From: an uncultured Prevotellaceae bacterium
GTDB lineage: Bacteria; Bacteroidota; Bacteroidia; Bacteroidales; Bacteroidaceae
Length of the DNA stretch: 40,058 bases
Assembly: GCA_946406435.1 (NCBI GenBank)
Contig: CAMJKP010000027.1
Span: 1-40,058, forward strand
Direction of reading: 5' to 3'
The notes below the pieces were generated by a model. That model had not been told where the DNA came from and made no database searches. It worked only from the letters and a program-made list of their open reading frames with translations. This document shows, one piece after another, positions 8,701-14,752 of the stretch. The number at the start of each line of letters is the position of its first letter. Position 1 is the first letter of the stretch. The translations under genes were made by a program, and so were the position numbers.

Positions 8701-9370
8701 AAGGAATGTGAACGTAGCTCCTGCCCTTCCTTCCGAGACCGTTGCACCTAATGGCGCAGCACCAGTCTCAGGCTCTGATGATGATGACGAGGATGGCAAC
8801 AACACCTCATTCGGATTGGATATGCCACAGGATGATGTTCTCATCCCACAAATAGAAGAGCCTATCGCAGTTCCTACGGAAGAGACATCTGTTCAGGCTC
8901 AACCAGAGACCGACATTGTCGTTCCTAACGAAGAGGTTCCTGCTCAAACTCAGCAAGAGGATGTAATCTCAGTTCCAACAGAAGATAATACTGTGCAGCC
9001 TCAGACGGAGGAAGATATAATCTCTGTTCCAACGGAGGAAGAGACCATTGTTCAGCCTCAGACAGAGGAGGAAGTAATCTCCGTTCCAACGGAAGAAGAG
9101 ACGCCAGTTCAGCCTCAGACAGAGGAAGATGTAATCTCTGTTCCTACAGAGGAAGAGACGCCTGCCCAGACTCAGACAGAGGATAGCTTCATCCTTGAAG
9201 ATAACACCTCAGAGAACAACAATAATACTCAGCCAGAGGAAATCATCCTCCTTGAAGAGGACAATAAGACTGAAGAGCCTCAGCAAGAGGAGAACATCAT
9301 CCTCGATGACAGCAACAAGGAAGACTCCAAGCTCCTTGAGGATGAGTACTATGAGTTGGATGGGTTTTAG
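5789..9370 (+). CDS. porW: TPR lipoprotein of the PorW/SprE type (type IX secretion)
   Basis: 1193 residues from a TTG start. A lipoprotein signal ends at FASC-S (Cys45), followed by KKNTAQSRWWQAFTARYNTYYNG, typical of PorW/SprE, an inner-face outer-membrane lipoprotein needed for type IX secretion. TPR-like helices cover roughly residues 150-420 and 640-800. A proline/acidic tail (about 1000-1193) holds six degenerate 17-19 residue repeats of the kind ISVPTEEETPVQPQTEED. The start is uncertain. The basic segment RKVFRKRYYIL and the core LLICLLFASC look like one signal peptide split by an 11-residue insert (25-35) encoded by repeat DNA; the insert contains an ATG (5882) that could serve as an alternative start. 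porX follows after 108 bp, supporting the assignment. Confidence 0.85.
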   Translation: MRQIFIDILTGLYRKVFRKRYYILPSLYGRGMGVGLLICLLFASCSNKKNTAQSRWWQAFTARYNTYYNGTLAYIDASLEKENGNQDNYTEMLPLYTVGNKASRELGKSNYETAIEKCQKTIKLHSITARPEWNKSRKKTERDIEWLNRKEYNPFLWRAWMLMGRSQFYKGDFDEAASTFAYMCRLYKTQPAIYGKARAWLAKCYIEQDWIYDAEDVIRNMQRDSIDWRAQKEWDYTYADYYLHIGDLENAEKYLRKVVKHEMRSKQRAREYYLLGQVEAALGHKDEAYKAFKKVISQHPPYEVEFNARIAMTEVLADGTQARKMITRLKHMASDENNKEYLDQVYYAIGNIYLTLKDTTQAIYAYEAGNKKATRSGIEKGVLLLHLGDLYWAKEKYGDAGRCYGEAIGLLDKDRDDYEQLSERSKILDELTPFTDAVELQDSLQLLAKMSEKDRNAAIDRVITALKKKEKEERDKEAEEQVAAAQEKYDTGQTRQNNRTAQQNNRAAGKREATWYFYNPITVQQGKQAFVRTWGKRDNVDNWQRINKSNVGDFDSDNAQEPEYTEEQRDSIAAAEEKAEKEKARLDTAANDPHKREYYLAQIPFTKEQLAESNAQIEDGLFHSGIIFKDKLENLGLSEKAFMRLLRDFPNTETKDEVYYHLYLLYSRKGDSLKAQAYLNRMKNECADSKWTAILTDPYFEDNAKYGTHLEDSLYAATYDAFQHDRFEEVKNNTAISDKRFPMGDNRDKFLFISGLSQLNEGDADGCLARLDTLVKAYPQSKVSELAGMIINGVRQGRTLMGGNFSMSDVWNRRTAVMSDKDTTNAKGFSDERNTEFTFMFVYNPDSISENKLLFQLARFNFTNFVVRNFNIEIADAAGLHHMMVTGFRSFDEARQYARVLYKNDGMMNAAKGSRSVVISNENLPMLGTQYSYNDYDAFYTEHFQPLKADNPYMLYEPDYDEKEIEKDLNRRNVNVAPALPSETVAPNGAAPVSGSDDDDEDGNNTSFGLDMPQDDVLIPQIEEPIAVPTEETSVQAQPETDIVVPNEEVPAQTQQEDVISVPTEDNTVQPQTEEDIISVPTEEETIVQPQTEEEVISVPTEEETPVQPQTEEDVISVPTEEETPAQTQTEDSFILEDNTSENNNNTQPEEIILLEEDNKTEEPQQEENIILDDSNKEDSKLLEDEYYELDGF
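5860..5893 (+). repeat. GC-rich palindromic repeat inserted in the porW signal-peptide region
   Basis: CCCCTCCC-TTTAT-GGGAGGGG (5860-5880) followed by TATGGGGGTGGGT. This is the kind of C/G-run palindrome otherwise seen between genes here (31210-31305). Removing 33 nt (5861-5893) would restore a continuous hydrophobic core (YYIL joined to LLICLLFASC) in frame. Confidence 0.65.
8864..9186 (+). repeat. Coding tandem repeats in the PorW tail
   Basis: Six degenerate units of about 48-57 bp encode variants of VISVPTEEETPVQPQTEE. The last three or four are most alike, suggesting recent expansion. Copy number could vary between strains. Confidence 0.75.
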
Positions 9371-9478
9371 ACCCCTTTCCTGCCCTACGGGCATCCTTTC
9401 CCCATGAAGGGGCAAGGGGCATTCGCGCAAAGGGGGCTCGCACAAATTGTAAATGGTAAATTGTAAATTGTAAATGAT
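9371..9478 (+). repeat. Intergenic repeat between porW and porX
   Basis: A C/G-run palindromic stretch (TTTCCCCATGAAGGGGCAA, about 9398-9417) is followed by tandem TTGTAAA/ATGGTAAA units immediately before the porX start. The short units match those of the element at 11100-11250. Confidence 0.6.
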
Positions 9479-11095
9479 ATGGTGACAAACGGACATTTAC
9501 TTTGGGTTGACGATGAGATTGAGCATCTCCGCGCCCATATCATCTTCCTTGAGAAGAAAGGCTACGATGTAGTGACGGTGAGCAACGGACTCGACGCCAT
9601 TGAGCAATGTCAGCAACAGACATTCGATCTCGTCTTCCTCGACGAGATGATGCCTGGTATGTCTGGACTCGAAACCCTCCAGCGCATCAAGGACATACAG
9701 CCGCAGACTCCCGTCGTCATGGTTACAAAGAGCGAGGAGGAGGACATCATGGATCAGGCCATCGGCAAGAAGATTGCCGACTACCTCATCAAGCCTGTCA
9801 ATCCAATGCAGATTCTCCTCTCCCTGAAGAAGAACATACACAGCCGCGAGATTGTCACCGAAGTGACACAGACTGGCTATCAGCAGAACTTCCAGAACAT
9901 ATCAATGAAGATATCCGATTGCCGTAGCATCGACGATTGGAAAGAGGTGTATAAGCTCCTCGTACGATGGGAACTCGAACTCTCCGCCACACAGTCTTCA
10001 ATGACGGAGATGCTGAAGATGCAGAAGGAAGAGGCTAACCTCGGCTTCGCAAAGTTCATCAAGAAGAACTATATGGATTGGGTAGCACCTAACCAACACC
10101 TAACACCCAACACCCAACACCCACTCAAGTCCCCCTTTAAGGGGAATTCAGGGGGTCTTCAACGTCCCCTCATGTCCCCCGACATCTTCAAGACCAAGAT
10201 CTTCCCACTTCTCGACAAAGGCGAAAAGGTGTTCCTTATCGTTATTGATAACTTCCGTTTCGACCAATGGCGCGTGCTTGCCGAGGAGATAGGCGATATG
10301 TTCGACATCGAGGAAGACCTCTACACCAGCATCCTGCCAACTGCCACGCAGTATGCGCGTAATGCTATCTTCAGCGGACTCATGCCACAGCAGATAGCCA
10401 AGATGTTCCCGGAACTGTGGGTTGACGAAGACGAGGACGAGGGCAAGAACCTCAACGAGGCACCGCTTATCAAGACTCAGATAGAGCGCTACCGCCGTCA
10501 CGACACGTTCTCATATCATAAGATAAACGACTCCAACGGTGGCGACAAACTCATGCAGCAGTTCAAGTCGCTACAGCAGAACGACCTCAACGTGGTGGTA
10601 ATCAATTTCATCGATATGCTATCCCACGCACGTACGGAGTCGAAGATGGTGCGCGAGCTTGCAAACAACGAGAGTGCATACCGCAGCATATCCCTGAGTT
10701 GGTTCAAGCACTCCGTGCTATCCGAACTCTTCACCGCCCTCGCCCAGACCGACTATCGCGTCATCCTCACCACCGATCATGGCAGTATACGTGCCGACCG
10801 TCCCGTGAAGATAGTAGGCGACCGCAACACCAACACCAACCTGCGCTATAAGCTCGGCAAGAGCCTGTCCTATAACAGTAAGGACCTCTTCGTCATCAAG
10901 GAACCGCAGAAAGCGCAGCTCCCTGCACCGAACCTCTCCACGAGCTATGTGTTCGCCACCGGCAATGACTTCTTCGCCTACCCGAACAACTACAACTACT
11001 ACGTGCAGTATTACAAGGACACCTTCCAGCACGGCGGTATCTCAATGGAGGAAATGCTCATCCCTCTCATCACGCTGAAGGGGAGGAAGAAGTAA
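9479..11095 (+). CDS. porX: PorX: response regulator with PglZ-type effector domain
   Basis: 538 residues. The receiver domain (1-120) has the acidic pocket D11/D12, phospho-acceptor D55 (LVFLDEMMPG), T83 and K105. A helical linker follows, then an alkaline-phosphatase-superfamily PglZ domain (about 230-538) with LIVIDNFRFDQWR, NFIDMLSHAR and TTDHGSIR metal-site motifs. This combination is PorX, which with sensor PorY controls type IX secretion genes. Residues 203-228 look inserted: they translate a tandem CACCCAA repeat plus a C/G palindrome and separate MDWV from RPLMSPDIFK, which I expect to be close together in orthologues. The frame is kept, so the protein may work. It follows the porW-like gene in the same direction. 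Confidence 0.93.
   Translation: MVTNGHLLWVDDEIEHLRAHIIFLEKKGYDVVTVSNGLDAIEQCQQQTFDLVFLDEMMPGMSGLETLQRIKDIQPQTPVVMVTKSEEEDIMDQAIGKKIADYLIKPVNPMQILLSLKKNIHSREIVTEVTQTGYQQNFQNISMKISDCRSIDDWKEVYKLLVRWELELSATQSSMTEMLKMQKEEANLGFAKFIKKNYMDWVAPNQHLTPNTQHPLKSPFKGNSGGLQRPLMSPDIFKTKIFPLLDKGEKVFLIVIDNFRFDQWRVLAEEIGDMFDIEEDLYTSILPTATQYARNAIFSGLMPQQIAKMFPELWVDEDEDEGKNLNEAPLIKTQIERYRRHDTFSYHKINDSNGGDKLMQQFKSLQQNDLNVVVINFIDMLSHARTESKMVRELANNESAYRSISLSWFKHSVLSELFTALAQTDYRVILTTDHGSIRADRPVKIVGDRNTNTNLRYKLGKSLSYNSKDLFVIKEPQKAQLPAPNLSTSYVFATGNDFFAYPNNYNYYVQYYKDTFQHGGISMEEMLIPLITLKGRKK
10085..10162 (+). repeat. In-frame repeat insertion inside porX
   Basis: About 78 nt. First come tandem units of the type AACACCCAACACC, then CCCCCTTTAAGGGGAATT and AGGGGGTCTT, a C/G-run palindrome like the one in porW. 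It encodes a proline/asparagine-rich 26-residue loop between the receiver/linker and PglZ domains. Boundaries are estimated from composition. Confidence 0.65.
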
Positions 11096-11099
11096 ACAT

Positions 11100-11250
11100 T
11101 ATTTACAATTTACAGATTTACTATTTACAATTTATGTACTATTTGGATGATGTACTATTTATCGTCAGTCCAAAAGTCGAATGGTAAATAGTAAATAAAA
11201 AAGGAATAGTAAATAAATAGTAAATAGTAATTAGCTAAATAGTAAATTCA
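11100..11250. repeat. AT-rich inverted-arm element (ATTTACA type)
   Basis: The left arm (11100-11145) is tandem ATTTACA/ATTTACT units; the right arm (11184-11250) is tandem AAATAGT/AAATAAA units, broadly complementary to it. A short unique centre (11150-11183) separates them. It fills the gap between porX and tsaE. Confidence 0.65.
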
Positions 11251-11254
11251 TTTT

Positions 11255-11668
11255 ATGGAAATTAAAATAAATTCTCTCTCAGAAATTTCATCGGCTGCCA
11301 AGCAATTCGTGGCTGCCATGGGCGACAACACCATCTTTGCCTTCTACGGCCACATGGGCGCAGGCAAGACAACATTCATCAAGGCAATATGTGAGGAACT
11401 GGGCGTAAGGGACGTCATCACCTCCCCTACCTTCGCCATCGTAAACGAATACACCGACGGACAGGGCGAGCCTGTCTATCACTTCGACTTCTACCGCATC
11501 AAGAAGCAGGAAGAGGTCTATGACATCGGTTTCGAGGACTATGTGGAGTCAGGCTCTGTATGTCTCATGGAATGGCCGGAACTCATCGAGGACATCCTCC
11601 CTGCCGACACCGTGAAGGTCAGCATTACCGAGCAGCCAGACGGCACTCGTCTCGTGGAGTTCCTATAA
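11255..11668 (+). CDS. tsaE: tRNA threonylcarbamoyladenosine biosynthesis ATPase
   Basis: 137 residues, normal for TsaE. It is the ATPase partner of TsaB/TsaD in forming t6A37 on tRNAs that read ANN codons. The P-loop GHMGAGKTT lies at residues 32-40, and [17 protein letters not shown] and MEWPE motifs follow in family order. The start is the first ATG after the AT-rich repeat. It converges on the AraC-type gene, with a hairpin terminator between them. Confidence 0.95.
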   Translation: MEIKINSLSEISSAAKQFVAAMGDNTIFAFYGHMGAGKTTFIKAICEELGVRDVITSPTFAIVNEYTDGQGEPVYHFDFYRIKKQEEVYDIGFEDYVESGSVCLMEWPELIEDILPADTVKVSITEQPDGTRLVEFL

Positions 11669-11679
11669 TCAAAACGCAT

Positions 11680-11730
11680 AGGGTGTCATTGTTTTTCGGT
11701 TACATAAATGTGTAACCGAAACTTTTTTTT
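11680..11730 (+). terminator. Terminator-like GGTTACA palindrome between convergent genes
   Basis: Box AGGGTGTC (11680-11687) is followed by a perfect 10-bp stem TTCGGTTACA / TGTAACCGAA (11695-11720) and a T-run (11723-11730). It lies between tsaE and the opposing araC-like gene. The same palindrome recurs at 23040-23059 and 25194-25215. Confidence 0.75.
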
Positions 11731-11743
11731 CTAAAGCAATCCC

Positions 11744-12637
11744 TTACTGCAACCTCACCTGCATCGGTGTCATACCGAAATGATCCTTTACATACTTGCC
11801 GAAGAACGAGGTGTTAGGGAAACCGAGCATATCACAAATCTGCTTATTGCTATAGTCCGTCTGTTTCAGATTATAGCGAATATCCTCCATTACATGCTCC
11901 GTAATCCATTCATTTGCGGTCTTGCCTGAGTTCTTCTTACAGATATACGAAAGATACTTGGGCGTGATACACAGTTCTGAGGCATACCATTTCGTGGAAT
12001 GATGCTTCACCTCCAAAGAATGCAACAGGTCGAGGAAACGCTGGAAATGATTGTTGCCAGTACCTCTGACTATGGATTCCTTATCGTTAAGCATACGATG
12101 CTTCAACGCACCACAAAGTCCGAGGATAGCCCCTCTTAAAAGTGCCTGAATAACATCTGTACGGAAAGGAAAACATTCCTCCTCTTTATAGAAACACAGA
12201 CTCAGCATCTCATAGAGATTCGTATAGAAACGGAGATCATCATCTTCCATCGTGATTACGTGCATACGATGAATATATACCACATCATTCCATATATTCA
12301 CCTTCTCATGCAGGAAACTATGCAGGATGCGATTGGTAAAGAGCATCACCTTCATGTCGAAATCGGGACTAATCATCAGGTCGGTAACAATTACGTCATG
12401 AGGAATAATCGCCACCTGATTCTTATGCACCTCTATCGTCTTGCCGTTTATAGTGCCCATAGCCTTACCTCGTGTACAGATAATCACGGCATTCATTTCC
12501 ACATGGGCAGCACTTACTTCCGCCAGTTTCTGGAAACTGTCTATAATGGCAATGTCATTGTCTGAATAACCAATCTGGATATCCCCATTGCTGGATAACG
12601 ATTGGAGAGAAATCACTTCTTTTTTCATATTGTTCAA
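11744..12637 (-). CDS. AraC-family transcriptional regulator
   Basis: 297 residues. The N-terminal part (about 1-170) is a cupin-like sensor region (AIICTRGKAMGTINGKTIEVHKNQ, read in part). The C-terminal 100 residues form the paired helix-turn-helix: TPKYLSYICKKNSGKTANEW, then SNKQICDMLGFPNTSFFGKY and FGMTPMQVR. It is oriented away from the RND efflux operon and separated from it by 810 bp of repeats. A TAACTTTGC box on the reverse strand at 13277-13285 could drive it with a leader of about 630 nt. Regulation of the neighbouring efflux genes is plausible from position only; the effector is unknown. Confidence 0.9.
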   Translation of the reverse strand: MNNMKKEVISLQSLSSNGDIQIGYSDNDIAIIDSFQKLAEVSAAHVEMNAVIICTRGKAMGTINGKTIEVHKNQVAIIPHDVIVTDLMISPDFDMKVMLFTNRILHSFLHEKVNIWNDVVYIHRMHVITMEDDDLRFYTNLYEMLSLCFYKEEECFPFRTDVIQALLRGAILGLCGALKHRMLNDKESIVRGTGNNHFQRFLDLLHSLEVKHHSTKWYASELCITPKYLSYICKKNSGKTANEWITEHVMEDIRYNLKQTDYSNKQICDMLGFPNTSFFGKYVKDHFGMTPMQVRLQ

Positions 12638-12660
12638 CTTTTCGCAAAGCTCAAGTTGCA

Positions 12661-12806
12661 GGTTTTAAGGTTTATAGGTCAGAAGTTTTTTAAAGGTTTT
12701 CAGGTTTTAGGGTTTTAAGGTCGGGGAGGTCGATTCGCAATGCTGACCCCTAACCTTCTAACCTCATAACCTTCTAAACGTTGCAGACCTCCTAACCTCT
12801 AACCTA
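12661..12806. repeat. AACCTC-type inverted-arm element, copy 1
   Basis: One arm carries tandem GGTTTTAAGG/GGTTTTAGG units (12661-12720) and the other CTAACCTTCTAACCTC units (12748-12806), with a short centre (GTCGATTCGCAATGCTGACC). It is more diverged than the copies at 13068-13239 and 17865-18015. Confidence 0.65.
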
Positions 12807-12835
12807 TTTGGGTTGTCTTTGTTTGCGAGTAGGAA

Positions 12836-13064
12836 ACTGTCTGGAAGACAGTACTATTAGTAACCCCGTACATACGAGTGAAACGAGAATGTGCGGGGAT
12901 ATAAGCACATCGTATTTTTTTTCTGTCTGGAAGACAGTACATCAGGGAAAGCCAATCAGGTACAGCCTTCCAGGCTGATAAAGATATTGGTGTTTCTATC
13001 CGAGGGCATCCTCTCCTTCGTCGAGTATGCACCTCGGTTACTCATAGTGTTGCCTTCCAGGCAA
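12836..13064. repeat. Cluster of four CTGGAAG-core hairpins
   Basis: Four perfect small hairpins share the core CTGGAAG (or its complement) with a GGA loop, while the outer stems differ and stay complementary: ACTGTCTGGAAGACAGT (12836-12852), CTGTCTGGAAGACAG (12923-12937), CAGCCTTCCAGGCTG (12963-12977), TTGCCTTCCAGGCAA (13050-13064). A further stem, CCCCGTACAT with ATGTGCGGGG, lies between the first two. The first two and the last two are in opposite orientation. It resembles REP-type palindromes; no RAYT transposase is in the window. Confidence 0.75.
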
Positions 13065-13067
13065 TTT

Positions 13068-13239
13068 AGGTTTTGGGGTTTTAAGGTCTTTTTAGGGTTT
13101 AAGGTTTTGAGGTTCTGAGGTCGGACTTGCTTTAGCTTGATGAGCCTTAGCGAAGAACTTGCGTAGCTTGGTGAGCTTGTGAACAATGCTTATTAGCGTT
13201 GCTGACCTCTAACCTTCTAAACGTTGCTGACCTTATAAC
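13068..13239 (+). repeat. AACCTC-type inverted-arm element, copy 2
   Basis: Outer arms are GGTTTT-rich on the left and ACCTCTAACCTTCTAA-rich on the right. The 97 bp at 13118-13214 match the reverse complement of 17882-17978 with a single visible mismatch (near 13195). It lies upstream of the RND adaptor gene. Confidence 0.8.
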
Positions 13240-13276
13240 CTACGAAGTTGAGCTTGCTAAACTTCACTTTTTGAGT

Positions 13277-13285
13277 GCAAAGTTA
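13277..13285 (-). promoter_or_regulatory. Reverse-strand -7 box, possible araC promoter
   Basis: Read on the reverse strand the box is TAACTTTGC followed by ACTC, the same extended form as at 868 and 20050. It points toward the AraC-type gene through the repeat cluster. Confidence 0.45.
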
Positions 13286-13404
13286 AGTAATTTACGCGGA
13301 AAGCAATGTTCTAAAGGGATTATTTTACTATCATTTTTACCTTTATAAGTCAAAAACACAACAAAATACACCATTTAGGACATCATTTTTAGTAAAAAAA
13401 GAGA

Positions 13405-13412
13405 TATTTTTG
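13405..13412 (+). promoter_or_regulatory. -7 box for the RND efflux operon
   Basis: TATTTTTG fits TAnnTTTG and ends 35 bp before the adaptor ATG at 13448, a typical leader length. The -33 element is not clear. Confidence 0.5.
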
Positions 13413-13447
13413 CATCTAAAACAGAAAATTAGAGAATAAAAACAGAA

Positions 13448-14467
13448 ATGAAAAAAGGTATTTTAGGATTAATTACCATTCTGATGGTATGCAGTTGTAG
13501 TGAGAAGAAAGAGAACGGAACCAAGGCTCCTACAAGGGTGCAAACCCAGATAGTGTCTTCCGCATCCTCCGACGGCAGCCATACGTATGTAGGTATTATA
13601 GAGGAACGTGAGGCGACAGCCGTCAGCTTCACGGGTATGGGCGTTGTCAAGCGCGTACTTGTGAGCGAAGGTAAGGCGGTTAGTAAAGGACAACTTATAG
13701 CAGAAATGGACGACACCCAAGCCCGTAACCTGCTCGATGGTGCCGAGGCCCAGATGTCACAGGCCAACGATGCCCTGCAACGCTATAAGATGCTGCACGA
13801 CAACGGTTCGCTGCCCGAAGTGCAATGGGTAGAGATACAGAGCAAGGTGGCACAGGCAAAGTCGCAGTTGGAGGTGGCAAAGAAAAACCTTGCCGACTGT
13901 CAGCTTAAGGCTCCTGTAAGCGGCATCATAGGCAAGAAACTGATTGGTAGTGGCGAGACTGCCCTACCCTCACAAGCCGTTGTCACTATCCTCGACATAA
14001 CCAGCGTAAAGGTGAAGGTTTCAATTCCTGAAGCAGAGATCAGCGCCATCACCTCTTCTACTCCTTCTAATATAAGCGTAGAGGCTGCACAGAAGCAGGT
14101 ACGCGGAGGGAACATAGAGAAAGGAATACAGGCAGATGCACTCACACACACATACGACGTGCGCATCAACGTACAGAACAGCGACCGCAAACTGCTCCCT
14201 GGTATGGTGGCAAACGTAAGTTTCCCTACATCCGTATCGAAAGGCATCACAGGAATGTCCCTGCCTGTCACATCGGTACAGAAGGCTGCCGACGGCTCTC
14301 TGTTCGTATGGATTGTGGGCAACGACAATACCGCACACCGTGCGAAGGTTAGTGTCGGCACGACCATGGGTAACTCCATCTCCATTACCGACGGTCTCGA
14401 AATGGGACAGCGTGTAGTAACGGAAGGGTATCAGAAACTAAGTGAAGGAACGAAAGTGGTGTATTAA
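13448..14467 (+). CDS. RND efflux periplasmic adaptor (membrane fusion lipoprotein)
   Basis: 339 residues. The signal peptide ends in a lipobox-like VCS-C (Cys17). A barrel-sandwich half (about 45-90, VSFTGMGVVKRVLVSEGKAV) is followed by a coiled-coil hairpin (about 95-150, with AQMSQANDALQRYK and KSQLEVAKKNLADC), the second sandwich half (LKAPVSGIIGKKL), a beta-barrel and a membrane-proximal domain. This is the HlyD/AcrA-type adaptor linking the permease to an outer-membrane channel. It is first of three efflux genes, 285 bp upstream of the permease, with a palindromic element in that gap. The substrate is not deducible. Confidence 0.93.
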   Translation: MKKGILGLITILMVCSCSEKKENGTKAPTRVQTQIVSSASSDGSHTYVGIIEEREATAVSFTGMGVVKRVLVSEGKAVSKGQLIAEMDDTQARNLLDGAEAQMSQANDALQRYKMLHDNGSLPEVQWVEIQSKVAQAKSQLEVAKKNLADCQLKAPVSGIIGKKLIGSGETALPSQAVVTILDITSVKVKVSIPEAEISAITSSTPSNISVEAAQKQVRGGNIEKGIQADALTHTYDVRINVQNSDRKLLPGMVANVSFPTSVSKGITGMSLPVTSVQKAADGSLFVWIVGNDNTAHRAKVSVGTTMGNSISITDGLEMGQRVVTEGYQKLSEGTKVVY

Positions 14468-14518
14468 TTTCATTTAACTTTCGCAAGTTTGCAACTTGCT
14501 CCGTTATAGGAGTCGTTA

Positions 14519-14725
14519 TAGGAGTAATAAGGAGTACAAGGAGTAACGCTCCTAAAGTCGCTTAAGGAGTACAAGACGATAGTATTTATCGTTGAAGGAT
14601 GAAGAGATTAAAGATTAGAGTTTGTTACTATCAAACCTTATTCCTTACTCCACCAACCCCTATTCCGTATAAGACATTCGTCTTGTACTACTTGAACTCC
14701 TTGCACTCCTTGTACTCCTTAAAAA
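14519..14725 (+). repeat. AAGGAGTACAAGGAGT-type inverted-arm element, copy 1
   Basis: The left part (14521-14597) closely matches 25805-25881 and the right part (14665-14725) matches 25918-25970; the middles differ. GGAGTACAAGACGA on the left can pair with TCGTCTTGTACT on the right. It fills most of the gap between the adaptor and permease genes. Confidence 0.8.
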
Positions 14726-14752
14726 CAAAACTTGCGAAACTTCTATTATATT

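Noticed and set aside
12799..13186. Overlapping small frames on both strands in the hairpin cluster
   Set aside because: They translate the CTGGAAG hairpins and repeat arms; frames on both strands and no conserved domain indicate non-coding repeat DNA.
14732..14752. TTG start for the RND permease
   Set aside because: The ATG at 14753 gives the usual N-terminus for the family; the seven extra residues are not needed.
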